Assembly: GCF_002104995.1 (NCBI RefSeq)
Contig: NW_024468407.1
Location: forward strand, 1-23,888
DNA from: Linderina pennispora
Lineage: Eukaryota > Kickxellomycota > Kickxellomycetes > Kickxellales > Kickxellaceae
Direction of reading: 5' to 3'
DNA: 23,888 nucleotides
In this document: piece by piece, positions 1-8,795 of the stretch
Position numbering within the stretch: position 1 is the stretch's first letter
Layout of the letters: the number at the start of each line of letters is the position of its first letter
Translations under genes and position numbers: made by a program
The notes under the pieces: generated by a model
Seen by the model: only the letters and a program-made list of their open reading frames with translations
Told to the model about the DNA's origin: nothing
Database searches by the model: none

Positions 1-243
1 TAATCATGACCAGCGCCGGATGTGTCGATTTGGTAACCGATGTCACCGAGCCACTTTTGCCCGATGACTTCGCGATAGTACTCAGCGAAAATTGACCGGC
101 TTCAGAGATCGACCTTTAGCGGACTCGCAAGCTGTGTGGGAAGCGATAAATAAGTGTGTGGGCGGCGATTTCTGTGAAGGGCTGGCAGCGACCAGCAGCA
201 TGGGATCATGAAAATTTTTTGAAAGCACAGGAAATGAGCGCAT
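1..243 (-). CDS. Possible 5' part of an unidentified gene running off the left edge (doubtful)
   Basis: On the minus strand, bases 86 down to 1 read AEYYREVIGQKWLGDIGY and onward to the window edge, which has the composition of a real folded protein and mostly C or G in third positions. The frame is closed just upstream. It joins the frame that starts at an ATG at 243 if one base of the AAAA run at 88-91 is surplus, the same kind of +1 jump seen in other genes of this window. I do not recognise the family. The plus strand of the same stretch is also open (3-95, ending DDFAIVLSEN then TGA), so orientation is uncertain. The candidate start lies inside the carrier's promoter region, which argues for caution. 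Confidence 0.25.
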
Positions 244-272
244 TGTGACCACAGGACGCAGCGCTGTGCGAG

Positions 273-279
273 TATAAAT
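273..279 (+). promoter_or_regulatory. TATA box of the carrier gene
   Basis: TATAAAT lies about 210 bp before the carrier ATG at 490. The bases between are pyrimidine-rich (TTTTCTTTTTCTTCTTTTC near 335-355), as expected for a fungal leader. The rest of 96-489 holds nothing else I can support. Confidence 0.5.
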
Positions 280-489
280 CGGTCGTCTGCCCGCCCCTGC
301 GACCGGGCGGAGCTGACCTAGAAGCGGCACGATTCTTTTCTTTTTCTTCTTTTCTGTTTCACATACACAAAAGCCTGCTCGTGCGGTACACTTTTGCTTC
401 TTCCTCCTCTGTACTAGTATTCCTGCAACTCGGTTCTCAGTTGCAGCCCAAGCGAATTCGTACCCCACCCGCGCAATAAACCCACAGCC

Positions 490-1408
490 ATGAGCCAGCA
501 GGGAGAGCCTCAGAACAACGACGGAGCGATGCGCGCAGTCAAGGACTGCATCGCGGGTTCAGCCGGCGGTATCGCGCAGGTGCTGGTCGGCCAGCCGTTC
601 GACACTGTCAAGGTGCGTCTGCAGACCCAGCCGGATATGTACAAGGGAACCATGGATGCTGTGCGCAAGACGATCCAGAACGACGGCTTCGGTGGCTTCT
701 ACAAGGGCACCACCAACGCCTCTGGTTTGGTGTTGGTCTGTGCGTGTCGATCCAGTTCCTGGTCATGGAGCACATGAAGCGGACCTTTGGTCGCATCAAC
801 GGCACTCCTGCCGGCCAGGCCCCTGTGCTTACCCCTTCGCAGCTCTACATGGCTGGCGCTGCTGCTGGTGTCGCTAACAGTGTTGTGTCAGGACCTGTCG
901 AGCACATCCGTGTTCGCCTGCAGGTGCAGAGCTCGGGTGCTGCCGCCGAGTACAAGGGCCCGGTGGACTGCATCAAGAAGATCTACAAGGGATTCGGATG
1001 GTCTGGAATCTACCGCGGCCAGGTCGCCACGCTCATTCGCGAGTTCAACGGGCTACGGTAATGTACTTCCTTGCCTACGAGGCATTGGTGCAGCGCACCA
1101 TGGCATCCACTGGCAAGTCGCGTTCGGAGCTGTCGACGGCCCTCGTGTGCCTGTACGGTACTGCTGCTGGCTTTGCCATGTGGGGCACATCGTACCCGAT
1201 CGATGCCATCAAGAGCAAGCTCCAGACCGATGGCTTCTCGGGCGAGAAGCGCAAGTACTACGGTACCCTGGATTGCGCGCGCAAGATCATGCGCCAGGAA
1301 GGTCTCAAGGGATTCTTCCGCGGTATCACACCCTGCCTGCTCAGGGCGGCCCCGGCCAACGGTGCCACCTTTGTCGGATTCGAGATTGCCATGCGCTACC
1401 TCGGCTGA
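490..1408 (+). CDS. YMC1: Mitochondrial carrier, YMC1/YMC2 type (frame interrupted four times)
   Basis: Mitochondrial inner-membrane solute carrier of the MCF/SLC25 family. The three signature repeats are visible: PFDTVK near residue 37, PVEHIR in the middle and PIDAIK in the third repeat. The C-terminus, [12 protein letters not shown] followed by EIAMRYLG, is typical of yeast Ymc1/Ymc2-type carriers, which have been linked to organic or amino acid transport. The substrate cannot be read from the sequence. The ATG at 490 follows CAGCC and leaves a short N-terminus before the first repeat. The protein is continuous (about 304 residues, normal for the family) only if four single surplus bases are ignored: AA at 715-716, TTT at 726-728, GGG at 1050-1052 and AA at 1060-1061. 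Conserved residues run straight across each site ([32 protein letters not shown]), so introns do not explain them. Either the assembly is wrong here, or the gene is a fresh pseudogene, or it needs frameshifting. Confidence 0.88.
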
Positions 1409-2041
1409 GGAGGTGGTTGTTTACATGGATCGTGCCTTTCTTATACATACATTTCACAACCAAATATACATACCAGCCCAAACCCGTTTGTTTATTGCCA
1501 TATCTGCTGAATCCTAATACCATCAGAGGGAATGTGATCACGATGTGGCAGTTTACCCAGGAATCTGGCCGTGGTAATGCCATAGACACTAGATGAACCA
1601 TGGCCGCAGTTTTAAGTAGTTATTCAGGTGTCTTAATTGGCCAGCCTTGCTTGCTCACACACCTCGTCCGACCCAGAGTACCGAAATATATAGCAGTAGG
1701 GATTTTGTCGTGCGCATGTTTCATATGGGCAATTGCAACCACCAGTTAATGTTCCTGGTGCTTACCCCACACACAAGGGGTTTACTTGAGTGGAAGAAGG
1801 ATTTGGACAATTCAAGACCGACTCTCGCCTGACTTTTGCAAAACCGATACATGAGACAGCAGTTATTCCAGCGACAGCACTTACAGAATATATTCTTGCT
1901 CGTGTGCCATCAGCCTTGCTAACCAGTCTATATATTAGTCAAGGCTCCCATGGTTCCTTACTGGCCTGGTGAGAATTTCTTCAAACATATACTCGGACAC
2001 CACTTACACCTATTGCTGCTCCAAATCACTTTTTTCACACC
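1409..2041. other. Intergenic region between the carrier and the repeat-rich secreted protein
   Basis: About 630 bp without a credible gene. The right part carries the TATA box of the next gene. Short open frames here have no coding character. Confidence 0.5.
1929..1936 (+). promoter_or_regulatory. TATA box of the repeat-rich secreted protein gene
   Basis: TATATATT lies about 106 bp before the ATG at 2042, the usual spacing for promoters in this window. Confidence 0.5.
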
Positions 2042-3553
2042 ATGCGTTCCTTTGCGCACACCTGTCTTCTCGTCATCTACACTGGTATTTCACTCCTTCA
2101 TGGGCTTCCACTCCCGCAATACATGCCACAAGGCATGGGTGCCTACAACAACAATTGCGGCATGGGAGGATACCCGCAGATGGGTGGGTATCCAATGAAC
2201 AACGGAGGCATGAATGGACCGATGGGCGGACCAATGGGCGGACCGATGGGTGGGCCGATGGGCAACCAGTATGGCGGACCGATGTATATGCCAGGAGGCG
2301 AGGAGGGTGGGCGCAACTACAACCGCCATTACATGCGTGGTCAGCGGTATCATGCGCACGCTGACGTCGACGAATGGCCAATGGCTCGCAACCCGTATGG
2401 CAACGCCCGGTTTGGTCGCCATGGTAGCCACGCAATGCCCAATGAGGGCGGCGATATGATGGGCGGGCCGATGATGGGGCCGATGGGCCACAACCGCATT
2501 CCCATGGGCGCAGGTATGGGCGGCGGAATCGCTGGAAGAGGGTTCGGAGGTGACTTTGATAATGGTGGTGGTAACGACGACGATGATGACAACGATGATG
2601 CTTCCAGCTCGCCAACCAAGGACAGCAGCAGCGAAGAGAGGCAGTCGGAGCTGCTTAAGGAGCTATCAGCAATGACAGATACCAACACAAGCCTGGATCT
2701 GGCATCGCTTGGCGACAAGATTCTCAATATTAATGCGCTGACTGGATCGTCGTCAGCCTCGGCTAAATCCACAGCATCTGCAGCTTCGAGCTCGCCAACA
2801 CCGACTGTTGCATCGAGCCACAGCTCTGTGATAAAGTCTACTGCTGTCAAGCCCTCCTCGCTCAAGGCTACTTCTGCAAAGCCTGCCTCAAAGCCTGCTC
2901 CAAAACCTACGGCAAAGTCGTCCTCCAGCGACAAGGTTTTGTCTGCCAAGCCAACACCAACCAAGGCGCACGCATCTTCGGCCAAGGTACTATCGGCCAA
3001 GGCCACTCCGACAAAGAAGGATGTTTCAGTGACCGGCAAGGCTGTGTCTGCTAAACCCACCGCTACTAAGAAGACTGTCTCATCAGTCAAGCCATCGACC
3101 GCGGCTGGTAAGATTCTTTCTGTCCAACTTGCGCACACAACCCACCTCTCAACCCACGAAGCAACCCCGACCGCTAAGCCTACGCCTGGCAAACTATTGC
3201 CTGTCAAAGCAGCTCCGCACGCCAAGATCCTGTCTGCCAAACCCACATTGGTGGTGAGCCATGCCAAGCCCAAACCTACACCCGCTACTAGCCATAGTGC
3301 AGGAAAGGTATTCTCTGCCAAGCCTGCAGCTCTCGGAAAGGTGCTGTCGGCACAAGCAATTCCTAAGCCTATGCCAATGACCGATGCTAAAAGCCAGCTG
3401 TCTACTGCAAGTAAGAACATCAACTCCCTGTCCACGCACTTGCCGCCAGCAAGGAGCATCTCGGAGAGGACGCGCGGTGGCAAGATTATTATTGAGCCGA
3501 CTGTTGTGATGCCAGGTCATTCGCCAGCTGCGCGCAAAGCCCACGGGATGTAA
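2042..3553 (+). CDS. Hypothetical secreted low-complexity protein with SAKP-type repeats
   Basis: No family recognised. It has 503 residues and the ATG follows CACACC. The first ~24 residues (RSFAHTCLLVIYTGISLLHG) look like a signal peptide. Then come four layers. First is a Met/Gly/Asn/Pro-rich segment (to about residue 175) containing GPMGGPMGGPMG and many MGG or GMG units. Second is a short acidic patch (GNDDDDDNDD). Third is the only ordinary-looking part, about residues 195-240 (ELLKELSAMTDTNTSLDLAS). Fourth is a long Ser/Thr/Lys/Pro/Ala tail with a degenerate repeat around K-[VIA]-[LFV]-S-A-K-P (KVLSAKPTPTK, KVLSAKATPTK, KAVSAKPTATK, KILSAKPTLV, KVFSAKPAALGK, KVLSAQAIPK). There is no GPI signal or C-terminal membrane segment. 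The make-up suggests a secreted, probably O-glycosylated cell-surface or matrix protein. That is inference from composition only. The frame is intact. Confidence 0.75.
   Translation: MRSFAHTCLLVIYTGISLLHGLPLPQYMPQGMGAYNNNCGMGGYPQMGGYPMNNGGMNGPMGGPMGGPMGGPMGNQYGGPMYMPGGEEGGRNYNRHYMRGQRYHAHADVDEWPMARNPYGNARFGRHGSHAMPNEGGDMMGGPMMGPMGHNRIPMGAGMGGGIAGRGFGGDFDNGGGNDDDDDNDDASSSPTKDSSSEERQSELLKELSAMTDTNTSLDLASLGDKILNINALTGSSSASAKSTASAASSSPTPTVASSHSSVIKSTAVKPSSLKATSAKPASKPAPKPTAKSSSSDKVLSAKPTPTKAHASSAKVLSAKATPTKKDVSVTGKAVSAKPTATKKTVSSVKPSTAAGKILSVQLAHTTHLSTHEATPTAKPTPGKLLPVKAAPHAKILSAKPTLVVSHAKPKPTPATSHSAGKVFSAKPAALGKVLSAQAIPKPMPMTDAKSQLSTASKNINSLSTHLPPARSISERTRGGKIIIEPTVVMPGHSPAARKAHGM
2216..2263 (+). 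repeat. 12-bp tandem repeat, four copies (GPMG units)
   Basis: Four consecutive 12-bp units of the form GGACCGATGGGC (variants GGACCAATGGGC, GGACCGATGGGT, GGGCCGATGGGC) encode GPMG repeats in the secreted protein. Substitutions are mostly at third positions, which suggests selection on the peptide. Confidence 0.85.
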
Positions 3554-3822
3554 TAACCATTCCATGTCTGCAGCACCTTGCGCCAGATCTACTGAGCGTG
3601 ATTAGTCTCACTACCTCCCACTACACATTTTCTCATACATCGCACGGCACCAATATTACACGCTGTTTTATGTTTCAAGCTTAGTTAACGAGTTCTAGCT
3701 ACTAGATAAGGCGGTTTTACTAAATAGACATTTATACCAGGGCTGTCTGTTGTGATCATAAAGGGAGTTTCACATCCATCTGCAAACGTAACAGAACCCG
3801 ACGTTTTATTCCAGCATCATAT

Positions 3823-4887
3823 CTAGGTATTTCTTTCGGCTATCGTGGGCAATTGCGAGCATATACAATAAAGTTTACCTTTACTGCCATTAAAATATAG
3901 TGTATACGCGCCGACAATAGCAAGTGCTGCAGCACGGCGGCGAGAGGTGGCCGAGTGTGCCCGGTGCGACCAGGTGAGCTACGGGGCACCCTGAGAGGCA
4001 CCATCTTCACGGTTCCACTCCCCCCACATGTTGCCATCAGCAGCCGTGTGGTGAGCAGCGCGGGCCATGTAGAGATCACCGGCAGAAAAGGCGCTGTTCA
4101 GGATCTCAGTGAATATAGCTGACCCCTTTGGGTGAGCGCTGCCAACCGATATCGAATTGGTGAAGGTGATGCTGTACAGCGAGGTGAGCTATGCCAGGTA
4201 GCTGCATACAGCTTTGGTGATGGTGACCTTGCCTGCACTATTCCACGTTTCAACCAGGCAGTAACTGTACTTGGCAGTAGCCGAAGTAAACAGCGACCAC
4301 GGGTTACCTTGCTGGCCAGAGTTGTATCCGTTGTATGTATCCTAAGGGTAACGGCCGAGAGCAACTCCGATGGGGACAGTGATATCGGCGATAGTGGCTG
4401 AGGTAGCAGCATTGATCGCGTATAGCGGCTGGAACTTGGCGATAGTACCAACAAAAGTGGACAGCATCTGGTCAGATTCGATAGTATAGAATCCATCATC
4501 GAGAGCATCATGCAGCGCAACCAGGAATACCTGCGAGTCAATGTTGGCCGGCTTGTTAACATCGCTGCTATATTAAATAGTCCCCATGATAGCGTTGCTG
4601 CTGCTGCTCCAGAAGCCGGTCATATTGCCAGTGATGTACGAAGCCAGCGTAAAGTACCAGATGGCAGCACTAGAGGGTGAGATGTTGGCAAGAATCATGC
4701 TCTTGGCAACGGAAACCAGGCCGTTGGCCCAAATATCCACAGCGGCACGCACAGGTGATGAAGGAGTCAAAGTAGGAGTTGGAGAGTTGGTAGAAGTGGA
4801 AGCTGAGGCAGACGAAGTCATATCATTGCAACTTGAGACAAGAGCCGCAAGGGCAAAGATAGGAGTAAGCAACATAGCGACCTTCAT
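3823..4887 (-). pseudogene. Glucoamylase (GH15) pseudogene lacking the catalytic core
   Basis: Read from ATG 4887, the product starts with a signal peptide (KVAMLLTPIFALAALVSSC), a Ser/Thr linker and the start of a GH15 domain (ILANISPSSAA). It then jumps straight to the C-terminal half of the domain: SYITGNMTGFW, VNKPANIDSQVFLVALHDA, DDGFYTIESDQ, GVALGRYP followed by DTYNGY, QGNPWSLFTSATAKYSY, SITFTNSISVG, DGNMWGEWNRE and LTWSH. The central region, which in GH15 carries the catalytic glutamate (WEE-type motif) and most of the (alpha/alpha)6 barrel, is absent. The frame runs about 355 codons without an indel but is closed by four stops: TAA at 4573-4575 and TAG at 4342-4344, 4189-4191 and 3979-3981. 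The second replaces the Glu expected in the RYPEDTYNG motif. After LTWSH the family similarity fades. It cannot make an active enzyme. The neighbouring MITE and AT-rich DNA fit a decaying accessory locus. Confidence 0.85.
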
Positions 4888-5001
4888 GCATAGTTAAGGA
4901 TAGTAATGTATCAGAAAGGTAGGGTGTGGGGGTTATTCAGTTAATAAACTAGATATTTAATATTTAAAACTTTTAAAACTTCTTGTTCTTTTGTTATTAT
5001 A

Positions 5002-5141
5002 GCGCTTCTCCAAAACCCCCATCGACATCCTGAGAAATCTCAGTTGATACACAATTAATATGCTTCTACTGAGATAGAGGCTGGGTCACAAGAAATCAAC
5101 TGAAATTTTTCAGGATGCTGATAGAAGTTTTGGAGAAGCGC
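5002..5141. mobile_element. MITE-like element with 47-bp terminal inverted repeats
   Basis: The two ends are inverted copies that both begin GCGCTTCTCCAAAAC. By hand alignment the left arm (5002-5048) and the reverse complement of 5095-5141 match at 40 of 47 positions, with the first 15 identical and CAGTTGAT at the inner edge of both arms. A 46-bp centre separates them. There is no coding capacity. I see no convincing target-site duplication (left flank TTATTATA, right flank CCATTTTGG), so superfamily assignment is not possible. It could also be transcribed as a long hairpin RNA. Confidence 0.7.
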
Positions 5142-5756
5142 CCATTTTGGTATTTTTGTTTATTAGTTAATATAGTTGCTAATATCTCTTTAGATGTTAC
5201 TAATTATTCTGGTTTTTACAGTATTTATTTGCTGCAAGCAAATGATTTATAATTTCTTAATTGGTTATTCCAATATAAGATAATTAGTTTCTTTAAACTT
5301 TCTTAACTGTGAATGACCTCCAGTAGCCATGTTAATATGAATAATATGCTTTCTAACTTTGATTATCATGCAGAACACCCACTCCTCATCCACAGATCTA
5401 GGCTATGGATGCCTGCGAAAAGGGGATTGCTAATAGAGCCAGCAGAAATATAAGAAAAATAGGAATTGCCAGCCCTATAGCTGATAATTAAAAGTAACAT
5501 CCCAAATATCTTGTAAAACTTAAATACATGTCACCTGTTTTGTCAAGGAATTTGATAACAAACACAGGATCATCTCTTGCCAGCCAATGGGGTTATACAT
5601 TCAAAGATCCATGCACTTGCATATGCTCCACTCCTCCCAGCATCACCCCTCAAAAAACAATGTTTGGATTTTCAGAAATTTTGGGCTTCATGATAGCAAC
5701 CAAGATCGACCAACCGGCTGACCCGGCGGAAGCACCAGCCTTGGAAAGCTCACGAA

Positions 5757-5764
5757 TATTTATA
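5757..5764 (+). promoter_or_regulatory. TATA box of the 7TM receptor-like gene
   Basis: TATTTATA sits about 112 bp before the ATG at 5876. This supports that ATG, and not a GTG or an upstream frame, as the start of the 7TM gene. Confidence 0.45.
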
Positions 5765-5875
5765 CAAACGATGGCTGGCTACACAAAGGACTGCTGCCAC
5801 CAACACATCCTTGGTTCGTAAGTCATGTAATTTTTAATCCCATTTATTTGAATTCAACTACTACCAGCATATTCA

Positions 5876-7082
5876 ATGTATAATTACCCACCAATAACTG
5901 AGGAGCAACGGGCTGAGGTACACCAAAAACCGACGGGCAGCTTTGCAGGAACAACACATTATAACTACCTGCCGCTCAATGTGCTAATAGATAACTACAA
6001 TGTAGGTAGCAGCGGCGCTTGGCTTTCACCTAGATTCAGTCGGATATGGTGACCGGGCAATAGTTATCATTGGTGCCTGCGTGTACGGTGTGTCGCTATT
6101 GCTAGTCATATACTGCTGGATAAACATTGGCTATCACCCGATTCGTGCCAAAAATATACGCCTCACCACAGTCACATACATATCTGGCCTCCTATGGTTT
6201 ATCGGTGATTTGCCTACTAATGGCCACGTAAGCGTTGTTGGGCCATGGGCCTTATGTAAGCTGTGGGCAATATGGGGGCGTGCCTCATCTGCCTTTATAT
6301 TTTCGTCATCGATAATGATGCGTGCGTATGCCCTCGACGTGGTTTTCAATCGTGGAAAGCCCTATCGAGGCTGGGCTATATTCGGGCCAGTCTTACTAAT
6401 CGCCACGGCTATTCTTGCATACGATATCGCTGGGCAGATAATCGAGGACCGTCTTACAGTGTCCTTACTCCATTCTCTTCAAGTCTGCTATTATGCTGAG
6501 GCATTTCGTATTTCGAGTCTATCAATCGTATGGTTTTGGTGGCTCTTGGTTATATTCTTCACTGTCCGCATCCGTAAAATCCATTCGTCATTCAACGAAT
6601 TCCGGAACTATACATACATGATCACCATAGTTCTGTCCTTTGTACTTGGGACCACGATTCTCCATATCGTGTTTCCCAAATACCCGCTAAATAGGGTTGT
6701 ACGGATTATTACCACGGCAAGCGACATTATCATGTGTAACAGCAGCATCTGGATCATAGTCGCACACCCCGCATACAAATGCATGTTTGACCACGACCAA
6801 TATCTGGATGAGTGGTACACAAAGCTCCGCCGTGACGGACTCCAGCGCGCATATGAAGTGGACTCAGACCAAGCTGATGGCGCGAGTAGTGAGGAGCACT
6901 CTTCAACTGCAAATCCCCCACTGAGCCCCGGCCAGCAGACCACCGACGAGCAAACTACCAACCAGCAAACCACTGACCAGCAAACTACCAACCAGCAAAC
7001 CACTGACCAGCAAACTACCAACCAGCAGACCACCGACCAGCAGACTGCCAGCACTGGACAAGCCGTGAAGGCAGCAGGGTAG
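5876..7082 (+). CDS. Seven-transmembrane GPCR-like protein with Gln/Thr-rich repeat tail
   Basis: Integral membrane protein of about 401 residues. It has an extracellular N-terminus of about 50 residues beginning MYNYPPITEEQRAEVH. Seven hydrophobic segments follow (AIVIIGACVYGVSLLLVIY, TYISGLLWFIGDLP, SSAFIFSSSIMMRAYAL, WAIFGPVLLIATAILAYDIAG, IVWFWWLLVIFFTVRI, YMITIVLSFVLGTTILHIVF, IIMCNSSIWIIVAHPAY). A long hydrophilic tail follows, so the topology fits a fungal GPCR-like receptor. I cannot assign a class or ligand, and no RGS or kinase domain is present. The tail ends in QQTTDQQTTN repeats. ATG 5876 is preceded by TTCA and a well-spaced TATA box. The frame opened there (to SSGA) must gain one step at TT 6019-6020 to enter the main frame (GFHLDSVGYGDRAIVII). 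That is the same +1 sign as in the carrier. A tiny intron is unlikely because the conserved-looking sequence is continuous. Confidence 0.72.
6931..7050 (+). repeat. 30-bp tandem repeat, four copies, encoding QTTxQ units
   Basis: Four 30-bp units fill 6931-7050. The second and third (6961-6990, 6991-7020) are identical; the first and fourth differ at a few bases. Each unit contains two 15-bp halves starting ACCAGCA. They encode alternating QQTTD/QQTTN blocks in the cytoplasmic tail of the 7TM protein. Confidence 0.9.
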
Positions 7083-7618
7083 CAATATGGATTGAGAATA
7101 CACTATTTGGATTTTGAACACTACAAGGCAGTGCGCAAATACAGAACGCCTGATTGGATTTAGGGTGAGCTGTACAGTGGTGGTGAGGGCTGCTGGGTGC
7201 TCTGTCATGCATACCAGGACAGCCGCTGCTCCTATTGTGTGTATTGCTGCGCAGTGGCGTTCTACTCTGGCTGTCTCAAGCATGCATTCAGGCAGCTGCT
7301 GAACATACCTGTGGTCTCAGATCAGTTAAATTATCTGGAAGCACCATTCTACAGCATGTGGGGTTGGCTGGTGCTGACAAAGGAGCTGGCCGCAGTATGC
7401 AAGTGCAAAAAGTCGCGTCACCTTGAGGCTGCAACCAAAGGCATGAGGATCAGCCGGTTTGGGGGTGGGGGTTTCTTGTAGTGATAAAGCCTGGCCGCTT
7501 TTAATAGCAGCGATTGTGCTGCGGTCCTCGAGAGGGTGCTGCAAGGAGCAGTATAAAAGCACCTCTGTTCTTTGCTGTCAGACTGTTAACCAACAAGGGA
7601 ACCACCACTTTCTGCATC
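7083..7618. other. Intergenic region upstream of the dehydrogenase
   Basis: About 535 bp. The right end is the promoter of the SDR gene (TATA box at 7552). I see no gene, RNA or repeat in the remainder. Confidence 0.45.
7552..7558 (+). promoter_or_regulatory. TATA box of the SDR gene
   Basis: TATAAAA about 67 bp before the ATG at 7619. It decides the start: a longer in-frame reading would begin at a non-ATG codon upstream of this box. Confidence 0.6.
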
Positions 7619-8449
7619 ATGGATATCGCTACACTCTTTGGCGTCAAGGGCAAGACAATTGTAATCACGGGCGGGTCGTCAGGAATCGGGCTCTATATGG
7701 CTGAGGGACTGGTGGCCAACGGGGCCAACGTCTACATCACCAGCCGCCAGGAGAAGTACCTGAAGGACGAGTCGGAGCGGCTGACAGCAGAGGGTCCTGG
7801 AACCTGCAGCTACGTTGTGTGCGATCTGGTTGATTACGAGCAGGTGCAGGCGCTGGCAACCAAAATGGCCGAGCTTGCACCTGGCGGAATCGACGTCCTG
7901 GTGAACAACGCGGGGCGGTACACGAACGGCGACATTGAGACGATGCCTGACCAGGGATTCGGCAACGACCTTCTGCTGAATCTGCAGCGGCCGTTCACGG
8001 TCACACAGGCGCTGCTGCCGCTGCTGAAGAAGACGGCCAGCGCAGAGAATCCAGCGCGGGTCATCAACGTGGCAAGCATCTCAGGCAACCATGTGCTGCT
8101 CGGCACCACGTACTCGTACAATGCGTCCAAGGCCGGGCTAATCCACCTGACAAGCGACATGGCGTACAAGCTGGCGGCAGACCACATCAACGTCAACAGC
8201 ATCTCGCCGGGCATGTTCCCGTCGCGTATGCTGCGCGAGCCACCAGCCGACGCAAACCCGCTGCCAAACAAGGTACAGGACTACTGGAAGAACAACACGC
8301 TGACGATCCAGGAGATGGTGCCGCTGGGCCGTACAGGCAGCGAGCAGGATATTGCAGGCGCGATCATTTACTTGGCGTCTCGGGCCAGCGCATACGTGTC
8401 GGGGATCAACCTGGTTGTGGATGGCGGGTACCTGAGCAAGCCAATTTAA
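7619..8449 (+). CDS. Short-chain dehydrogenase/reductase (RhlG-like 3-oxoacyl reductase type)
   Basis: Cytosolic NAD(P)(H)-dependent oxidoreductase of the classical SDR family, 276 residues, normal length. The Rossmann cofactor loop TGGSSGIG is at residues 17-24, the NNAG motif at 96-99, the catalytic serine in VASIS (153/155) and the YxxxK pair at Tyr167 and Lys171 (YNASK). The usual C-terminal NLVVDGGY is present. The arginine after the second beta strand (TSRQ) suggests NADPH, though this is weak evidence. The layout around the active site (TTYSYNASKAGLIHLT, NSISPGMFPSRM) resembles fungal proteins annotated as RhlG-like 3-oxoacyl reductases. The substrate cannot be told from sequence. The start is the first ATG after the TATA box, in the context TGCATCATGG. 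The frame is intact. An AATAAA (8456-8461) lies only 7 bp after the stop. Confidence 0.92.
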   Translation: MDIATLFGVKGKTIVITGGSSGIGLYMAEGLVANGANVYITSRQEKYLKDESERLTAEGPGTCSYVVCDLVDYEQVQALATKMAELAPGGIDVLVNNAGRYTNGDIETMPDQGFGNDLLLNLQRPFTVTQALLPLLKKTASAENPARVINVASISGNHVLLGTTYSYNASKAGLIHLTSDMAYKLAADHINVNSISPGMFPSRMLREPPADANPLPNKVQDYWKNNTLTIQEMVPLGRTGSEQDIAGAIIYLASRASAYVSGINLVVDGGYLSKPI

Positions 8450-8455
8450 GGTGGT

Positions 8456-8461
8456 AATAAA
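8456..8461 (+). terminator. Polyadenylation signal of the SDR gene
   Basis: AATAAA seven bases after the TAA stop. This implies a very short 3' UTR if it is used. Confidence 0.4.
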
Positions 8462-8795
8462 CCAGGGGTTGCCCCCTTCCTTCAATTGAAATAGTGGCTG
8501 CCAATAATGCTCGTGCGTGTAGTTGTACATAGCTGATAGCATGCACCATGGTCGAGGGCCGCAGTTGCAGTGCTGAGTGGACTTTCTCAAGCACATGTGC
8601 CTGAAGCTGGCAAGAGCTGGCACATGTTGCGCGTCATTGCCGCTTGTCTGCTACTGGCACACGCCATCATTCATGGAAACTGCGGCCGGCTGCTTTGCAG
8701 TTGAGATAGAGCGGCACGGAGGCGGCCACGCATCGGTGGCGCCTGAACAACTATGTTGAATACACATCTCAGAAACGGCTAATCAGAGCTTGGAA

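Larger units (their letters stand above)
4888..5875. other. AT-rich intergenic stretch with a MITE-like element
   Basis: Nearly 1 kb, clearly more AT-rich than the rest of the window. It holds the inverted-repeat element at 5002-5141 and, at the right end, the TATA box of the 7TM gene. An open frame at 5528-5821 has no recognisable domain and runs through that TATA box, so I do not treat it as a gene. Confidence 0.5.

Noticed and set aside
715-1061. Introns as an explanation of the carrier frame breaks
   Set aside because: Family-conserved residues are continuous across each site with only one base in excess, so no GT...AG segment can be removed without losing conserved protein.
2350-3483. 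377-codon minus-strand frame antisense to the repeat-rich secreted protein
   Set aside because: Product of codon bias and repeats in the sense gene. No start context or promoter.
3979-4575. Stop-codon reassignment to explain the glucoamylase frame
   Set aside because: TAA, TAG and TGA all end intact genes in this window, and the catalytic core is missing, so a pseudogene is the better reading.
5528-5821. 97-codon open frame before the 7TM gene
   Set aside because: No domain, AT-rich surroundings, and it spans the TATA box placed correctly for the ATG at 5876.
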